DNA of 58,246 bases from Lapidilactobacillus mulanensis (GCF_003946215.1 NZ_RHOW01000012.1:1-58246), one strand, 5' to 3'. Positions 9,148-19,200 are shown, counted from the stretch's first letter. The notes: generated by a model not told the origin, from the letters alone. Numbers and translations: made by a program.

Positions 9148-9480
9148 TAGCTTGTTAGTTAAGTTGTGGGGGACTGAAATTAACGGCTCGTTCTGTTGGT
9201 GTCGTTAGTTCTACGAGATTAAAGACGACTTGGGTGCTGGACTTTTGGGGTGTCGCTTTTTTTGGCGTTAGTTCTGCGTGATCAAAGACGACTTGGGTGC
9301 TGAACTTTTGGGTGTCGCTTTTTTGGCGTTAGTTCTGCATGATCAAAGACGACTTGGGTGCTGAACTTTTGGGGTGTTGCTTTTTTGGCATTAGTTCTAC
9401 GGGATTAAAGATGCCTTGGGTGGTAAAAAAAATTTGGTTCGTCGATTTTTTTGAAGTCAGTTCTGTGTGATCAAAGATGC
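9146..9480 (+). repeat. Dispersed noncoding repeat, copy A, with internal tandem units
   Basis: This fills most of the 445-base murC-polA gap. It opens with TGTAGCTTGTTAGTT, shared with copies near 43.4 and 46.0 kb, and continues with a similar CTC-TTCTGTTGGTG-CGTTAGT stretch. It then holds four full tandem units starting at 9203, 9266, 9327 and 9389 (63, 61, 62 and 66 bases) and a partial fifth from about 9455 to 9480. The unit core reads roughly GTTAGTTCT-CG-GATYAAAG, then ACTTGGGTG. In the first three units a GAACTT-like block can pair weakly with AGTTC. No convincing reading frame or promoter was seen within it. Confidence 0.85.
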
Positions 9481-9509
9481 GAATGTCTTGAAATTTCGCC
9501 TTGTTTATT

Positions 9510-9537
9510 TTGGTTTATCCTGTTTCTCTGCTAAAAT
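9510..9537 (+). promoter_or_regulatory. Possible polA promoter
   Basis: TTGGTT (9510-9515), 16 bases, TAAAAT (9532-9537), about 30 bases before the polA start. It is a moderate match only. Confidence 0.35.
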
Positions 9538-9566
9538 GAACTTAACGCAACATCATGGAGGCTGTT

Positions 9567-12242
9567 ATGGCACAAACGGATCAGAATGAGAAATTATTAT
9601 TACTTGATGGCAATAGTTTAGCGTTTCGCGCTTTTTTTGCGCTACACAATTCGCTGGATCGGTTCACGAACCAGGAAGGCTTGCACACCAACGCCTTATA
9701 CACTTTTAGCAATATGCTCGACAGCTTATTAGCGAGCGAACAACCGACACACATGTTGGTTGCTTTTGATGCGGGTAAAACCACTTTTCGGACGAAAATG
9801 TTCGACGATTATAAAGGCACGCGCAGTAAAACACCGGCGGAATTATCTGAGCAGATGCCGTACTTTAATAAATTGCTCGATGCTTATGGAATCGCGCACT
9901 ACCAACTAGCCGATTATGAGGCCGACGATATTATTGGTACTCTTGCAAAAGAAGCTAATGGGGAAATGCCCGTGGTTGTCGTGACGGGTGATCGAGATCT
10001 TACCCAACTGACGAGTGACAACACGACGGTTAAAGTAACGGTTAAAGGCGTCAACGATGTGGAAGCCTACACACCAGAACATTTGCAAGAAAAATTAGGA
10101 CTTACACCGACTCAATTTATCGATCTCAAGGGATTAATGGGCGACAATTCGGATAATTATCCTGGTGTTACAAAGGTCGGTGAGAAGACGGCTCTGAAAT
10201 TGCTAGATGAATATGGCAGCATGGAAAATCTTTACGAGCATGTTGACGAACTCAAGAAAAGTAAGTTGAAAGAGAATCTGATCAACGATAAAGATCAGGC
10301 TTTTTTGAGCAAGCAATTAGCCACCATCAACACAGACGCACCACTGACGGTTTCACTGACTGATACCAAAAGACAAGAGCCAGATCAAGCCGCGTTGATC
10401 CGGTTTTATCAACAGATGAACTTCCAGTCAAAATTGGCTAAATTACCGCAAGCAGCAGGTGAAGAAGCATCTGCAGTTAAAATGCCTGAAATTAATTTTA
10501 CCGAACTGACCAAAGCTAATTTAGAAGTCGCATTAGCGCAAAAAATGCAACGGAGTTTAGTTATTGATATTTTAGGCGACAATTATCACGTTGAAACGCC
10601 GATCGGATTTGCTTTTGGCACGCCGGATCAGTGGTATTACAGTGATGATCTCAGCTTATTAACAACAGCTGAAGTGACGCAATGGCTGAACGATCCTGAG
10701 CAAGAAAAAGATGTTTTTGATAGCAAAAAGACCAAAGTTTTGTTGACGCGCTTAGAGGTACCCATCGAAAATATGTCCTTCGATTTGTTATTAGCGTCGT
10801 ATTTACTCGACACCAATGACAACAGTAATGATTTGGGCGTGTTGGCGCAGCAGTATGGTTATACAGATGTACAGACAGATCTGGACGTTTATGGTAAAGG
10901 AGTCAAACGCGCCGCACCAACGGATTATCATGAACTCGGCGAACATTTAAGCCGTAAAGCGCAAGCCATTTATCAATTGCGACCACAATTATTGAAGCAG
11001 CTCCAAGAAAACGATCAAGATCAACTCTATGATGAAATTGAGGCCCCATTGGCGATGGTTCTGGCTCAGATGGAATTGGCTGGGATCACGATCGACAGTC
11101 AACGTTTGAAACAAATGCAAGCCGACTTCAGTCAAACTTTAGTTGACATCGAGGCCTTGATCTACGAAGATGCGGGTCACGAGTTCAATATTAATTCGCC
11201 CAAGCAATTAGGAACGGTTTTGTTTGAAGAATTGCATTTGCCGATTATCAAAAAAAATAAGACCGGCTATTCAACGTCAGTCGAAGTTTTAGAGCAGTTA
11301 CAAAGTGCGCATCCGATCATCGACCGCATTTTAACTTATCGGCAAATTTCTAAGCTACAGTCAACTTATATCAATGGCTTACTGAAAGTAATCCATCCTG
11401 ATCATAAAGTGCATACGCGCTATTTGCAGACGCTCACCCAAACTGGCCGGTTATCTTCAGTCGATCCTAATTTACAAAATATTCCCGTACGGTTACCTGA
11501 AGGACGCAAGATTCGTCAGGCATTTGTGCCTAGTCATCCAGATTGGGAAATTTTTTCCAGTGATTATTCGCAAGTTGAGCTCCGCGTCCTAGCACATGTT
11601 TCCGGCGACGAAAATATGCAAGCGGCGTTTAAACGGGGGTTTGATATTCACGCGAATACGGCGATGAAGATTTTCGGGTTGGATGATCCGAGTGAGGTCA
11701 CCCCAGATATGCGGCGTCAGGCTAAAGCCACGAATTTCGGGATCGTTTACGGCATTAGTGATTATGGTTTGTCGAAAAATATCGGGATCTCGCGCAAACA
11801 AGCGGCCACATTTATTGCGGCGTATTTTGAACAGTATCCTGATGTGAAGAAATATATTGACGACATCGTTGCCTTGGCTGAGAAACAAGGTTACGTTGAG
11901 ACAATCATGCACCGCCGTCGTTATTTACCTGAAATTAATTCTAAAAATTATAATTTACGTTCATTTGCAGAACGAACCGCAATGAACACGCCAATTCAAG
12001 GAAGCGCCGCCGATATTATCAAGGTGGCAATGATCAACATGCAAAGCCGCTTGCAAAAGGAAAATCTGCAGGCTAAAATGCTCTTGCAAGTGCATGATGA
12101 ATTGATTTTTGAAGCGCCAACTGAAGAAATACCAATTCTAGAGAAAATTGTACCAGAAGTCATGGATTCTGCTGTCAGCCTAGATATTCCATTGGTAGTT
12201 GAAAGTGGTCATGGCAAAACCTGGTATGATGTCAAAAAGTAG
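9567..12242 (+). CDS. polA: DNA polymerase I
   Basis: Repair and Okazaki-fragment polymerase of 891 residues. Residues 10-300 form the 5'-3' exonuclease (FRAFFALHNS, ADDIIGTLA, TGDRDLTQL, GLMGDNSDNYPGV). The polymerase domain has motif A (SSDYSQVELRVLAH), the O-helix (RRQAKATNFGIVYGIS) and motif C (LLQVHDELIFE). The central 3'-5' exonuclease domain is present in length but its catalytic acidic residues seem lost: the first motif reads VIDILGDN instead of D-x-E. Proofreading is therefore probably absent, as in many Firmicutes. The ATG at 9567 follows GGAGG by 5 bases. It heads polA-mutM-coaE. Confidence 0.97.
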   Translation: MAQTDQNEKLLLLDGNSLAFRAFFALHNSLDRFTNQEGLHTNALYTFSNMLDSLLASEQPTHMLVAFDAGKTTFRTKMFDDYKGTRSKTPAELSEQMPYFNKLLDAYGIAHYQLADYEADDIIGTLAKEANGEMPVVVVTGDRDLTQLTSDNTTVKVTVKGVNDVEAYTPEHLQEKLGLTPTQFIDLKGLMGDNSDNYPGVTKVGEKTALKLLDEYGSMENLYEHVDELKKSKLKENLINDKDQAFLSKQLATINTDAPLTVSLTDTKRQEPDQAALIRFYQQMNFQSKLAKLPQAAGEEASAVKMPEINFTELTKANLEVALAQKMQRSLVIDILGDNYHVETPIGFAFGTPDQWYYSDDLSLLTTAEVTQWLNDPEQEKDVFDSKKTKVLLTRLEVPIENMSFDLLLASYLLDTNDNSNDLGVLAQQYGYTDVQTDLDVYGKGVKRAAPTDYHELGEHLSRKAQAIYQLRPQLLKQLQENDQDQLYDEIEAPLAMVLAQMELAGITIDSQRLKQMQADFSQTLVDIEALIYEDAGHEFNINSPKQLGTVLFEELHLPIIKKNKTGYSTSVEVLEQLQSAHPIIDRILTYRQISKLQSTYINGLLKVIHPDHKVHTRYLQTLTQTGRLSSVDPNLQNIPVRLPEGRKIRQAFVPSHPDWEIFSSDYSQVELRVLAHVSGDENMQAAFKRGFDIHANTAMKIFGLDDPSEVTPDMRRQAKATNFGIVYGISDYGLSKNIGISRKQAATFIAAYFEQYPDVKKYIDDIVALAEKQGYVETIMHRRRYLPEINSKNYNLRSFAERTAMNTPIQGSAADIIKVAMINMQSRLQKENLQAKMLLQVHDELIFEAPTEEIPILEKIVPEVMDSAVSLDIPLVVESGHGKTWYDVKK

Positions 12243-12254
12243 GGAGATCTAAGC

Positions 12255-13094
12255 GTGCCAGAATTACCAGAAGTCGAAACCGTTCGTCGGTCCTTGTTGC
12301 CTTTAATTCAGGGGCGCACAATTACAACAGTCGATATTTATTACGCCAAGATCATTGTGGGTGATCCGGATATTTTTGTGGAAAGTTTAATTGGTCGGCA
12401 ACTTCAAACAATTGATCGTCGTGGCAAGTATTTACTTTTTAGATTCGATCACGACTTGACGATGATCAGCCATTTACGAATGGAAGGTAAATATTTCGTT
12501 CGTCCGACAGCAAAACCTGAGAATAAACACGTCCATGTGGTGTTTGAGTTTGCGGATGGCACGAATTTGCAGTATCAAGATGTGCGAAAGTTTGGGCGAA
12601 TGCAACTCGTTCCCACTGGAACCGAAGGACAAATTGGTGGCCTGAAAACTTTAGGACCTGAACCGTTCAGCCCGGAATTTACTGCGACAGGTTTATTGGC
12701 GGCTTTAAAACGACACCACAAGGCGATCAAACCGGTTCTGTTGGATCAGCATGCGGTTACCGGCCTAGGCAATATTTATGTGGATGAGGTATTGTGGTTA
12801 AGCCGAATTAGCCCCTTATTGCCGGCAGATCAACTCACATTACCCCAAGCTGAATTGTTACACGACCAAATTATTGCGGAATTACAAATGGCCGTGGAAC
12901 ATGGCGGCACGACGATCCGCAGTTACGTGGATGCACAGGGAAATTCTGGCCAATTTCAATTTGATCTCCATGTTTATGGACGTGCTGGTCAGCCCTGCCA
13001 GCGTTGCGGAACCATTATTCAAAAAATTAAGCTAGATGGCAGAGGCACACATTTTTGCCCGCAATGCCAGCAGCTCCCTCAAGAAACGGAGTAG
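12255..13094 (+). CDS. mutM: Formamidopyrimidine-DNA glycosylase
   Basis: Base-excision repair enzyme that removes 8-oxoguanine and formamidopyrimidines and cleaves the abasic site. The N-terminus PELPEVETVRR supplies the catalytic Pro (after Met removal) and Glu. The beta-hairpin Lys lies in DRRGKYLLF, and the helix-two-turn-helix and LDQHAVTGLGNIYVDE blocks are present. The C-terminal zinc finger has four Cys (CQRCG ... CPQC). It is 279 residues, normal for the family, and starts at GTG after AGGGAG. It is 12 bases after polA and 4 bases before coaE, so repair and CoA genes share a transcript. Confidence 0.97.
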   Translation: MPELPEVETVRRSLLPLIQGRTITTVDIYYAKIIVGDPDIFVESLIGRQLQTIDRRGKYLLFRFDHDLTMISHLRMEGKYFVRPTAKPENKHVHVVFEFADGTNLQYQDVRKFGRMQLVPTGTEGQIGGLKTLGPEPFSPEFTATGLLAALKRHHKAIKPVLLDQHAVTGLGNIYVDEVLWLSRISPLLPADQLTLPQAELLHDQIIAELQMAVEHGGTTIRSYVDAQGNSGQFQFDLHVYGRAGQPCQRCGTIIQKIKLDGRGTHFCPQCQQLPQETE

Positions 13095-13098
13095 GTCG

Positions 13099-13713
13099 AT
13101 GACGAAAGTTTTAGGATTAACTGGTGGAATTGCCACGGGTAAAACCGCAGTCGCCAAATTATTTCTTGCTCGCGGCGCCGTTGTGATCGATGCAGATCAA
13201 GTTGCCCATCAAGTTGTTCAAAAAGGCCAACCTGGTCTGGCCAAAGTGGTCGAAGCATTTGGCACGACTGTATTAACGTCGGCAGGTGAGTTGGATCGCG
13301 CGAAGCTAGGTAAAATTGTTTTTGCGGACGCTCATCAGCTTGAATTACTTAACGCAGCGACCCATCCGTTGATCCGTGAACAAATTTTGGCGGCGATTGC
13401 CGATTATCAAGCTCAAGGATATCCGCTGGTGGTTGCGGATGTGCCCCTATTATTGGAGTCGGATTATCGATCGATCTGTGATGCGGTTTTAGTCACAGAC
13501 ATACCACTTGATATGCAAGTTCGGCGGGTCATGTCTCGTGATCATTTGACTAGCGAAGCGGCTCAGCAACGGATCAACTCCCAACTGGATCGCAGGGCTC
13601 GTTTGGACGCTGCAGATTTCGTCATAGATACTTCTGGCAATCTTGTCCAACTCGAATCGACTTTCGATGAGCTTTGGGAGAGCGATAAGTTTCAAAAATT
13701 TTTAATTTCTTAG
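13099..13713 (+). CDS. coaE: Dephospho-CoA kinase
   Basis: Last step of coenzyme A synthesis: ATP-dependent 3'-phosphorylation of dephospho-CoA. P-loop GGIATGKTAVAKLF is near residues 9-22. The acceptor-binding DADQVAHQVV block and the lid region RVMSRDHLTSEAAQQRI are intact. It has 204 residues. The ATG at 13099 gives the usual N-terminus MTKVLGLTGG; an upstream in-frame extension into mutM is not credible. It ends the polA-mutM-coaE unit before a terminator. Confidence 0.96.
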   Translation: MTKVLGLTGGIATGKTAVAKLFLARGAVVIDADQVAHQVVQKGQPGLAKVVEAFGTTVLTSAGELDRAKLGKIVFADAHQLELLNAATHPLIREQILAAIADYQAQGYPLVVADVPLLLESDYRSICDAVLVTDIPLDMQVRRVMSRDHLTSEAAQQRINSQLDRRARLDAADFVIDTSGNLVQLESTFDELWESDKFQKFLIS

Positions 13714-13754
13714 ACGTTGTCGAATTGCTTGCAACCCGAAATAAATAGTGTTAA

Positions 13755-13789
13755 AAATACCGCGTCGATTTTGAACGCGGTATTTATTT
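13755..13789 (+). terminator. coaE terminator
   Basis: AAATACCGCGT / ACGCGGTATTT, 11-base perfect arms with a 9-base loop, then a T-rich tail. Confidence 0.85.
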
Positions 13790-13883
13790 GGAAGGGTCGT
13801 AGATTTGCGCGTGAACTCATCGCACTCTTTTTGGCAATGGGGTATAATATGATTAAAAGAGAACTGTAAATGAGGGGTGTGCC

Positions 13884-14366
13884 ATGCAATGTCCACGTTG
13901 TCATCATAATTCGTTAAAAGTTGTCGATAGTCGTCCTGCAGATGAGGGACGTGCGATCCGTCGGCGTCGTGAATGTGAGAACTGTAATTATCGGTTTACC
14001 ACCTTCGAGCGGATCGAGCAAACACCGTTATTGGTTGTTAAGAAGGATGGTACTCGCGAAGAATTTAACCGTGAAAAAATTATGCGCGGTCTAGTTCGTG
14101 CAGCAGAAAAACGGCCGATTACGATGGACCAGATGACTGAGATCGTCGATAAAATCGAACATGATATTCGTCAAACTGGCGAGAATGAAATTCGTTCCGA
14201 AGATATCGGTGAATTAGTGATGAAATATTTAGCCGCGGTGGATGATGTTGCCTATATCCGCTTTGCAAGTGTTTATCGTCAATTCAAAGATATGAATGTG
14301 TTTATGAAAGAGGTCCAAGAAATGATGGCCAGGGAGAAAGATAGTGACTCAAAGCATGAAAGCTGA
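13884..14366 (+). CDS. nrdR: Transcriptional repressor NrdR
   Basis: Zinc- and ATP/dATP-binding repressor of ribonucleotide reductase genes. The N-terminal zinc ribbon [15 protein letters not shown] ... [12 protein letters not shown] has four Cys (residues 3-38). It is followed by an ATP-cone domain (about 49-139) starting [18 protein letters not shown]. It is 160 residues, longer by a few than most. A TATAAT box at 13843-13848 lies upstream, but without a clear -35. It overlaps dnaB by 23 bases; the nrdR-dnaB-dnaI order matches Bacillus. Confidence 0.96.
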   Translation: MQCPRCHHNSLKVVDSRPADEGRAIRRRRECENCNYRFTTFERIEQTPLLVVKKDGTREEFNREKIMRGLVRAAEKRPITMDQMTEIVDKIEHDIRQTGENEIRSEDIGELVMKYLAAVDDVAYIRFASVYRQFKDMNVFMKEVQEMMAREKDSDSKHES

Positions 14367-15732
14367 CTTAGCCATCGATCCGCAACTTGGCTATTTTTTA
14401 GTTCGCGCGGATCATTGGAGCGACTTGAAACAACGCGTGCTCACTAAGCTATACCAGCCTTTGCTAGATCCGAATGCTTTTACACTTTACTTAACGCTGT
14501 GGAGCGAGGTCGATGATCATCAACTGATTTCTCAGCGATCGGCTCATTTCAGATTATTCGATTTAGTGGGCTTAGATGCGCCGACATTTTTACATGCTCG
14601 TCAGGAATTAGAAGCTTGTGGTCTGATGAAGACGTTCAAGCAACATGACACTTTGGGTGATTATTTAATTTACCAATTGTTTGCCCCATTAGCGCCAGCA
14701 AAATTTTTCCAAGAAGAAATTTTAGCCACTTTTTTACTCGAAAAAGTTTCACGCGCCAAGTTTATGGCTCTACAACGTGAATTTCAGTTACCGGACGTGA
14801 GCGTGCACGCAAATCAGGAAATTACCGCTGGATTTTTAGACGTGTTCCATTTATCAACCAGCGCACTTTTAACACCACCTGCAGAAGTACACGCGGGGGC
14901 TGCCAAGTTCAAAGACAATCAACCGACTGCGTATGTGGGCGAAATCAGTCCGGCGGAATTAGCAAGTTTCGATTGGGAAACATTGATTGCGTTAGTCGGT
15001 CGTCAACAAATCGAAGAGTCAGAAATTTTGACGCATAAAAACGATATTTATGGTTTGCAAAAATTCTATGGATTCACGGTGACGGATATTGCCCGGTTGA
15101 TCGGACGTAGTATCAATCTCGAAACCAACAAAATTAATTTCAATATGCTGGAAGAACGGGCGTTGGCTTTGTATCAGCAATTAAATCCGACTGAATCTAA
15201 GCCGACGAATGAACCAGCTGAATCTGTGAAACCGGCGAGTGTCCAAGGCTTCTCAGAAATTCAATTAGACTTGTTGAAACGAGCCAATGAGCTAACACCG
15301 GCAGATTTTCTCCGTGAAACAAAACAGCGCCAGCAATCTTATGCAGCTGAAAATGAATATCGCAACGTGAAGAAGCTGCAACAACGCGGCGTCTTGAATG
15401 ATGCGACGATCAATATTATGTTGAACACCGTTTTGTCGAGCTATACCACGCTAACGCAAGCGTTGATCGATACTTTTGCGCAAGATTGGTTGAAACAAGG
15501 CATCAAAACACCCGAAGCTGCGTTGAAATATCTGGCACAGAAACAAACCGCACCGCTCAAACAACAACATCGTTCGCAGAAACGTCAGCAACCCGCGGGT
15601 GTCACGCCTAATTGGTTTAAAAAAGGCACGCAAGATGCAGCGGCCAATCAGACAACAGATTCCAAGCAACGCCAACAAATTGCACAGAAGCTAGCCAATC
15701 TGAATAAGACGAGTCAGCAACGGGGTGAATAA
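14344..15732 (+). CDS. dnaB: Replication initiation and membrane attachment protein DnaB
   Basis: Firmicute primosome component that works with DnaD and DnaI to load the replicative helicase at oriC and restart sites. It is 462 residues. The N-terminal part (about 10-170) is a winged-helix region, and the middle and C-terminal DnaB/DnaD-type helical domain carries [15 protein letters not shown]. The region near 345-385 has the [23 protein letters not shown] block, close to the YxxxIxxxW-type motif area. A Gln-rich, basic, disordered tail follows. The start is GTG with AGGGAG 8 bases upstream, inside the end of nrdR; an ATG four codons on is the alternative. Confidence 0.93.
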   Translation: MTQSMKADLAIDPQLGYFLVRADHWSDLKQRVLTKLYQPLLDPNAFTLYLTLWSEVDDHQLISQRSAHFRLFDLVGLDAPTFLHARQELEACGLMKTFKQHDTLGDYLIYQLFAPLAPAKFFQEEILATFLLEKVSRAKFMALQREFQLPDVSVHANQEITAGFLDVFHLSTSALLTPPAEVHAGAAKFKDNQPTAYVGEISPAELASFDWETLIALVGRQQIEESEILTHKNDIYGLQKFYGFTVTDIARLIGRSINLETNKINFNMLEERALALYQQLNPTESKPTNEPAESVKPASVQGFSEIQLDLLKRANELTPADFLRETKQRQQSYAAENEYRNVKKLQQRGVLNDATINIMLNTVLSSYTTLTQALIDTFAQDWLKQGIKTPEAALKYLAQKQTAPLKQQHRSQKRQQPAGVTPNWFKKGTQDAAANQTTDSKQRQQIAQKLANLNKTSQQRGE

Positions 15733-16677
15733 ATGCAAAACATCAACGATTTTTTCAAAAAATATTTAGCACAAAATCAATTTACAACGAGTTATCGTCA
15801 GCTGATCAATCAAGCCTTAGCCGATCCTGATGTGCAGGCTTTTTTAAAGGTGCATCAAGATGAACTCCATGAAGAGACCATCGAGAAATCTGCGGCGGCG
15901 ATCTATGAATTTGTGACCATTAAAAAAGGTCATTCTGACGATGAAACGATTTCTGCGGCCGGTTATGAACCAGTTTTGCAGATGAATAATGGGGATATTG
16001 AAGTCGGCTATCGGCCAACAGCAAAATTAGTTGATCAACGCCAGGCGGCCGCACAGGCAGATCGTATCAAGGTCGTGAATCTACCTAAAGACTTAGCAGA
16101 TGTGACCTTCGATGATTATTCGCAGAAATTTGCAGGGCGGATGACGGCGTTTGAGGCTGCCATTGATTTAACCACGCAATTGATCGGGCGCGAAACGTCG
16201 GAGACTTATGTGAAGGGCGTTTATTTAAGTGGCCCATTTGGTTTGGGTAAGACGTTCTTACTGGGTGCGATGGCCAACAACATCGCCAAAAACGGCATTA
16301 CCAGTACACTCGTTCATTTTCCGACCTTTGCAGTTCAAATGAAGCAGGCAATTAATGACCACAAGGTTTGGCAACGACTACAAAATTTAGAGGAGACGCC
16401 AGTATTGATGATCGATGACATCGGCGCCGACGCATTGAGCCCGTGGATCCGCGATGAAGTCTTGAGTGTGATCTTACAGTATCGGATGCAAGAAAGACTG
16501 ACGACTTGCTTCACGTCTAACCTGAGTATGTCTGAATTGCAAGCTTATTTGAGTCAGACGAATCAAGGAGTCGATGAGATCAAATCGGCGCGGATCATGG
16601 AACGAATTCATTTTCTAGCAACAGAATATCAGATGACGGGACCAAATCTACGACAAGAAAACCTAACTCAAGAATGA
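15733..16677 (+). CDS. dnaI: Primosomal protein DnaI (helicase loader)
   Basis: AAA+ helicase loader, 314 residues, which holds the replicative helicase and opens it onto DNA. The N-terminal domain (about 1-100) is the DnaI-specific helicase-binding part; it lacks an obvious four-Cys zinc site. The C-terminal AAA+ domain has Walker A GPFGLGKTFL (near 167-176), Walker B VLMIDDIGAD and sensor TCFTSNLSM. It begins directly at the dnaB stop, so the two are translationally coupled. Confidence 0.95.
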   Translation: MQNINDFFKKYLAQNQFTTSYRQLINQALADPDVQAFLKVHQDELHEETIEKSAAAIYEFVTIKKGHSDDETISAAGYEPVLQMNNGDIEVGYRPTAKLVDQRQAAAQADRIKVVNLPKDLADVTFDDYSQKFAGRMTAFEAAIDLTTQLIGRETSETYVKGVYLSGPFGLGKTFLLGAMANNIAKNGITSTLVHFPTFAVQMKQAINDHKVWQRLQNLEETPVLMIDDIGADALSPWIRDEVLSVILQYRMQERLTTCFTSNLSMSELQAYLSQTNQGVDEIKSARIMERIHFLATEYQMTGPNLRQENLTQE

Positions 16678-16741
16678 TCTAACAAGTTTCAACAGTTTCC
16701 AACTTTCCAGATAGTTTTTTACATTTTTTCTTTCAAAAAGC

Positions 16742-16770
16742 TTGCACCGATAATTCACTTGTGCTTTAAT
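16742..16770 (+). promoter_or_regulatory. Predicted thrS promoter
   Basis: TTGCAC (16742-16747), 17 bases, TTTAAT (16765-16770), placed just before the T-box leader. Confidence 0.6.
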
Positions 16771-16774
16771 GATT

Positions 16775-16992
16775 CATGAAGATACCACAGATTAAGTTGA
16801 ATCGTTCAGAGAGAAAAGTCTTGGCTGAAAACTTTTCCGTTTCATCAATTTGCGACCACTTCGAATCAATTGGCTGATCTCTTTATCGATCATCAAGAGG
16901 GTATTGTGTCTGACATAATACTGAATTCGGGTGGAACCGCGTTAAATAAACGTCCCTAGGTCATCATTTATTGATGGCTTAGGGATTTTTTT
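16775..16992 (+). promoter_or_regulatory. T-box leader of thrS
   Basis: This occupies the dnaI-thrS gap. The T-box sequence GGGTGGAACCGCG (16929-16941) is canonical and pairs with an uncharged tRNA acceptor end. It is followed by a competing terminator CCCTAGGTCATCA / TTGATGGCTTAGGG (16954-16985) and seven T. Stem I lies at about 16800-16880, with an AGAGAGAA bulge element. A threonine specifier is expected; ACC at 16855-16857 is the most likely codon, but I could not fold the stem to prove it. Confidence 0.88.
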
Positions 16993-17018
16993 GTGGCAAA
17001 TAATAGGAGGACGAAAAA

Positions 17019-19001
17019 ATGGCAGAAATTTCATTAACTTTTCCAGATAACAGTCAGCGTCAGTTTGAAGCAGGCTCAACAACATTAGACGTTGCCAAAA
17101 GTATTGCGAGCAGCCTGGCTAAAAAAGCCGTTGCGGGTCAATTAAATGGGACTTTAGTTGATATTGAACAACCATTGACTCAAGACGGTAACTTTCAAAT
17201 TTTAACCAGCGATGATGCAGAGGGTCTCAAAGTTCTACGGAACACGGCGACGTTTGTGTTAGGTGCTGCTTTGAAGAAAATTCATGCGGACATTCATTTT
17301 GGCGAGCATCAATCAAGCGACGATGGTTTCTATCTCGATACCGATCGTGCGGCTGGTCAAGTGACCGTCACTGAATTACCTGAGATCAAAAAAGTAATGG
17401 CGAAGATTATTTCGGCCAACCAACCAATCGAACGCCGTGTCGCTGATAAAGCAGATTTATTAAACGAGTTCAAAGACGACCCTTATCAAGAATCATTACT
17501 GAATGCACAAGATGCCGTTCAAGTTGCCGTTTATCAATTAGGTAACTACACCAGTTTTGGTGATCGTGCTTTACTCAAGAGCTTAGCACCTTTGAAACAT
17601 TATGAATTATTATCGGTTGCCGGTGCTTATTGGCAAGGCAAGTCAAGTAATCCCATGCTACAACGGATTTACGGGACTGCATTCTACAAGGCACCTGAAT
17701 TAGAGGCAGATTTGAAACGTCGCGCTGAAATTAAAGAGCGTGATCATCGGACGATCGGCCGCGACTTGGACCTATTCTTTGTTGATCCAGAAGTTGGTGC
17801 AGGCTTACCATATTGGATGCCAAATGGTGCTACGATCCGTCGCGTGGTTGAACGCTATATTATCGACAAAGAAGTTGCCAATGGCTATCAACATGTTTAT
17901 ACGCCAGTATTGGCTAACTTGAATTTATACAAGACGTCTGGTCACTGGGCACATTATCGTGAAGATATGTTTCCACCAATGGACATGGGTGACGGCGAAT
18001 TTCTAGAATTACGGCCCATGAATTGCCCATCTCATATCCAAATCTACAATCACCATAATCGTTCATATCGTGAATTACCGATCCGTATTGCTGAATTGGG
18101 GATGATGCACCGTTACGAAAAATCTGGTGCCTTATCCGGTTTGCAACGTGTCCGTGAAATGACTTTGAATGATGGTCATACTTTCTTGGCACCTGAACAA
18201 ATTCAAGATGAATTCAAGAGCGTTTTGAAAATGATGATGGAAGTTTATGATGATTTCAATATTACCGATTACACTTTCCGTTTGAGTTATCGTGATCCTG
18301 CCAATACTGAAAAGTATTTCGATGATGATGAGATGTGGAATAATGCTCAGGCGATGTTGAAGCAAGCCATGGACGACCTTGGCTTAGATTATTATGAAGC
18401 AGAAGGCGAGGCCGCATTCTATGGTCCTAAGCTAGACGTTCAAACGAAGACAGCCATGGGCGGCGAGGAAACCATGTCGACGATTCAATTAGACTTCATG
18501 TTGCCAGAGAAATTCCAACTCACTTATACAGGTGCAGATGGTCAAGAACATCGTCCAGTCATGATGCATCGTGGTATTGTTGGCACGATGGAACGTTTCG
18601 TTGCTTATTTGATGGAAATGTACAAGGGGGCTTTTCCAACCTGGCTCGCACCAGTGCAAGTTGAAGTTATCCCTGTTAACTTGGATCTGCATACCGATTA
18701 CGTTAAAGACATTCAGAAACAAATGGCTGCTAAAGGATTACGTGTCAAAGTCGATCTACGTAATGAAAAGATGGGTTATAAGATCCGTGAAGCACAAACA
18801 CAAAAGGTGCCATATACTTTAGTTGTCGGTGATCAAGAATTAGCCGATCAAAGTGTTTCGGTTCGTCGTTACGGTGAAAAGGACGCTGCGGATGAACCAC
18901 TGCAAGAATTTATTCAAAGTGTTCAAGCCGATGTCAACAATTACAGTCGTACGACTGAAACCTCTGCTAATTCAAGCATCGAAGCAAAGCTTGACAAGTA
19001 A
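17019..19001 (+). CDS. thrS: Threonyl-tRNA synthetase
   Basis: Class II synthetase of 660 residues. It has an N-terminal TGS domain (1-62), an editing domain with [17 protein letters not shown] (near 88-105), and a catalytic core with motif 2 LRPMNCPSH and [10 protein letters not shown]. The zinc-binding Cys/His residues and motif 3 [13 protein letters not shown] are present, and a C-terminal anticodon-binding domain starts near [11 protein letters not shown]. An AGGAGG site precedes the ATG. Expression is controlled by the T-box leader. The infC promoter -35 box lies in its last codons. Confidence 0.98.
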   Translation: MAEISLTFPDNSQRQFEAGSTTLDVAKSIASSLAKKAVAGQLNGTLVDIEQPLTQDGNFQILTSDDAEGLKVLRNTATFVLGAALKKIHADIHFGEHQSSDDGFYLDTDRAAGQVTVTELPEIKKVMAKIISANQPIERRVADKADLLNEFKDDPYQESLLNAQDAVQVAVYQLGNYTSFGDRALLKSLAPLKHYELLSVAGAYWQGKSSNPMLQRIYGTAFYKAPELEADLKRRAEIKERDHRTIGRDLDLFFVDPEVGAGLPYWMPNGATIRRVVERYIIDKEVANGYQHVYTPVLANLNLYKTSGHWAHYREDMFPPMDMGDGEFLELRPMNCPSHIQIYNHHNRSYRELPIRIAELGMMHRYEKSGALSGLQRVREMTLNDGHTFLAPEQIQDEFKSVLKMMMEVYDDFNITDYTFRLSYRDPANTEKYFDDDEMWNNAQAMLKQAMDDLGLDYYEAEGEAAFYGPKLDVQTKTAMGGEETMSTIQLDFMLPEKFQLTYTGADGQEHRPVMMHRGIVGTMERFVAYLMEMYKGAFPTWLAPVQVEVIPVNLDLHTDYVKDIQKQMAAKGLRVKVDLRNEKMGYKIREAQTQKVPYTLVVGDQELADQSVSVRRYGEKDAADEPLQEFIQSVQADVNNYSRTTETSANSSIEAKLDK

Positions 19002-19019
19002 ACTGGCAGTTGGTATACT
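18991..19019 (+). promoter_or_regulatory. Promoter of infC-rpmI-rplT
   Basis: TTGACA (18991-18996), 17 bases, TATACT (19014-19019), with a TG one base before the -10. This is a near-consensus promoter. Its -35 hexamer is inside the last codons of thrS. Confidence 0.8.
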
Positions 19020-19025
19020 AATTAA

Positions 19026-19147
19026 GTTGAATTAAGCAGAAGTTCCCGCTTCTCACCCACGCTTCAGGCCTCTGGGTTTATAGACGTTAGTTAATTTGCT
19101 GATGAATCTTCACGCTGCGGGTGCTTTTGTGCCCGCAGTTTTTTTAT
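19026..19147 (+). promoter_or_regulatory. L20-type ribosomal protein leader with attenuator
   Basis: Leader between the infC promoter and infC. It ends in a strong terminator hairpin (CTGCGGG 19115-19121 / CCCGCAG 19132-19138, then T7). Upstream pairing elements (GCAGAAG ... CTTCTC, CCCACGC and so on) could form the alternative structure. In Firmicutes, ribosomal protein L20 binds such a leader and causes premature termination of infC-rpmI-rplT. The position and the attenuator support that reading; the binding site itself was not modelled. Confidence 0.75.
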
Positions 19148-19200
19148 GTTCTTGGGTTTTGACGATAAACGTCGTCAATTACATTTGGAGGTGGCTTCTC

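Noticed and set aside
9150-9550. Protein gene between murC and polA
   Set aside because: No sustained frame with a ribosome binding site; repeat units of 61, 62, 63 and 66 bases shift the frame from one unit to the next.
19096-19200. ATG start for infC at 19096
   Set aside because: It would translate the attenuator hairpin; homology begins at the ATA codon at 19201, which has a proper ribosome binding site.
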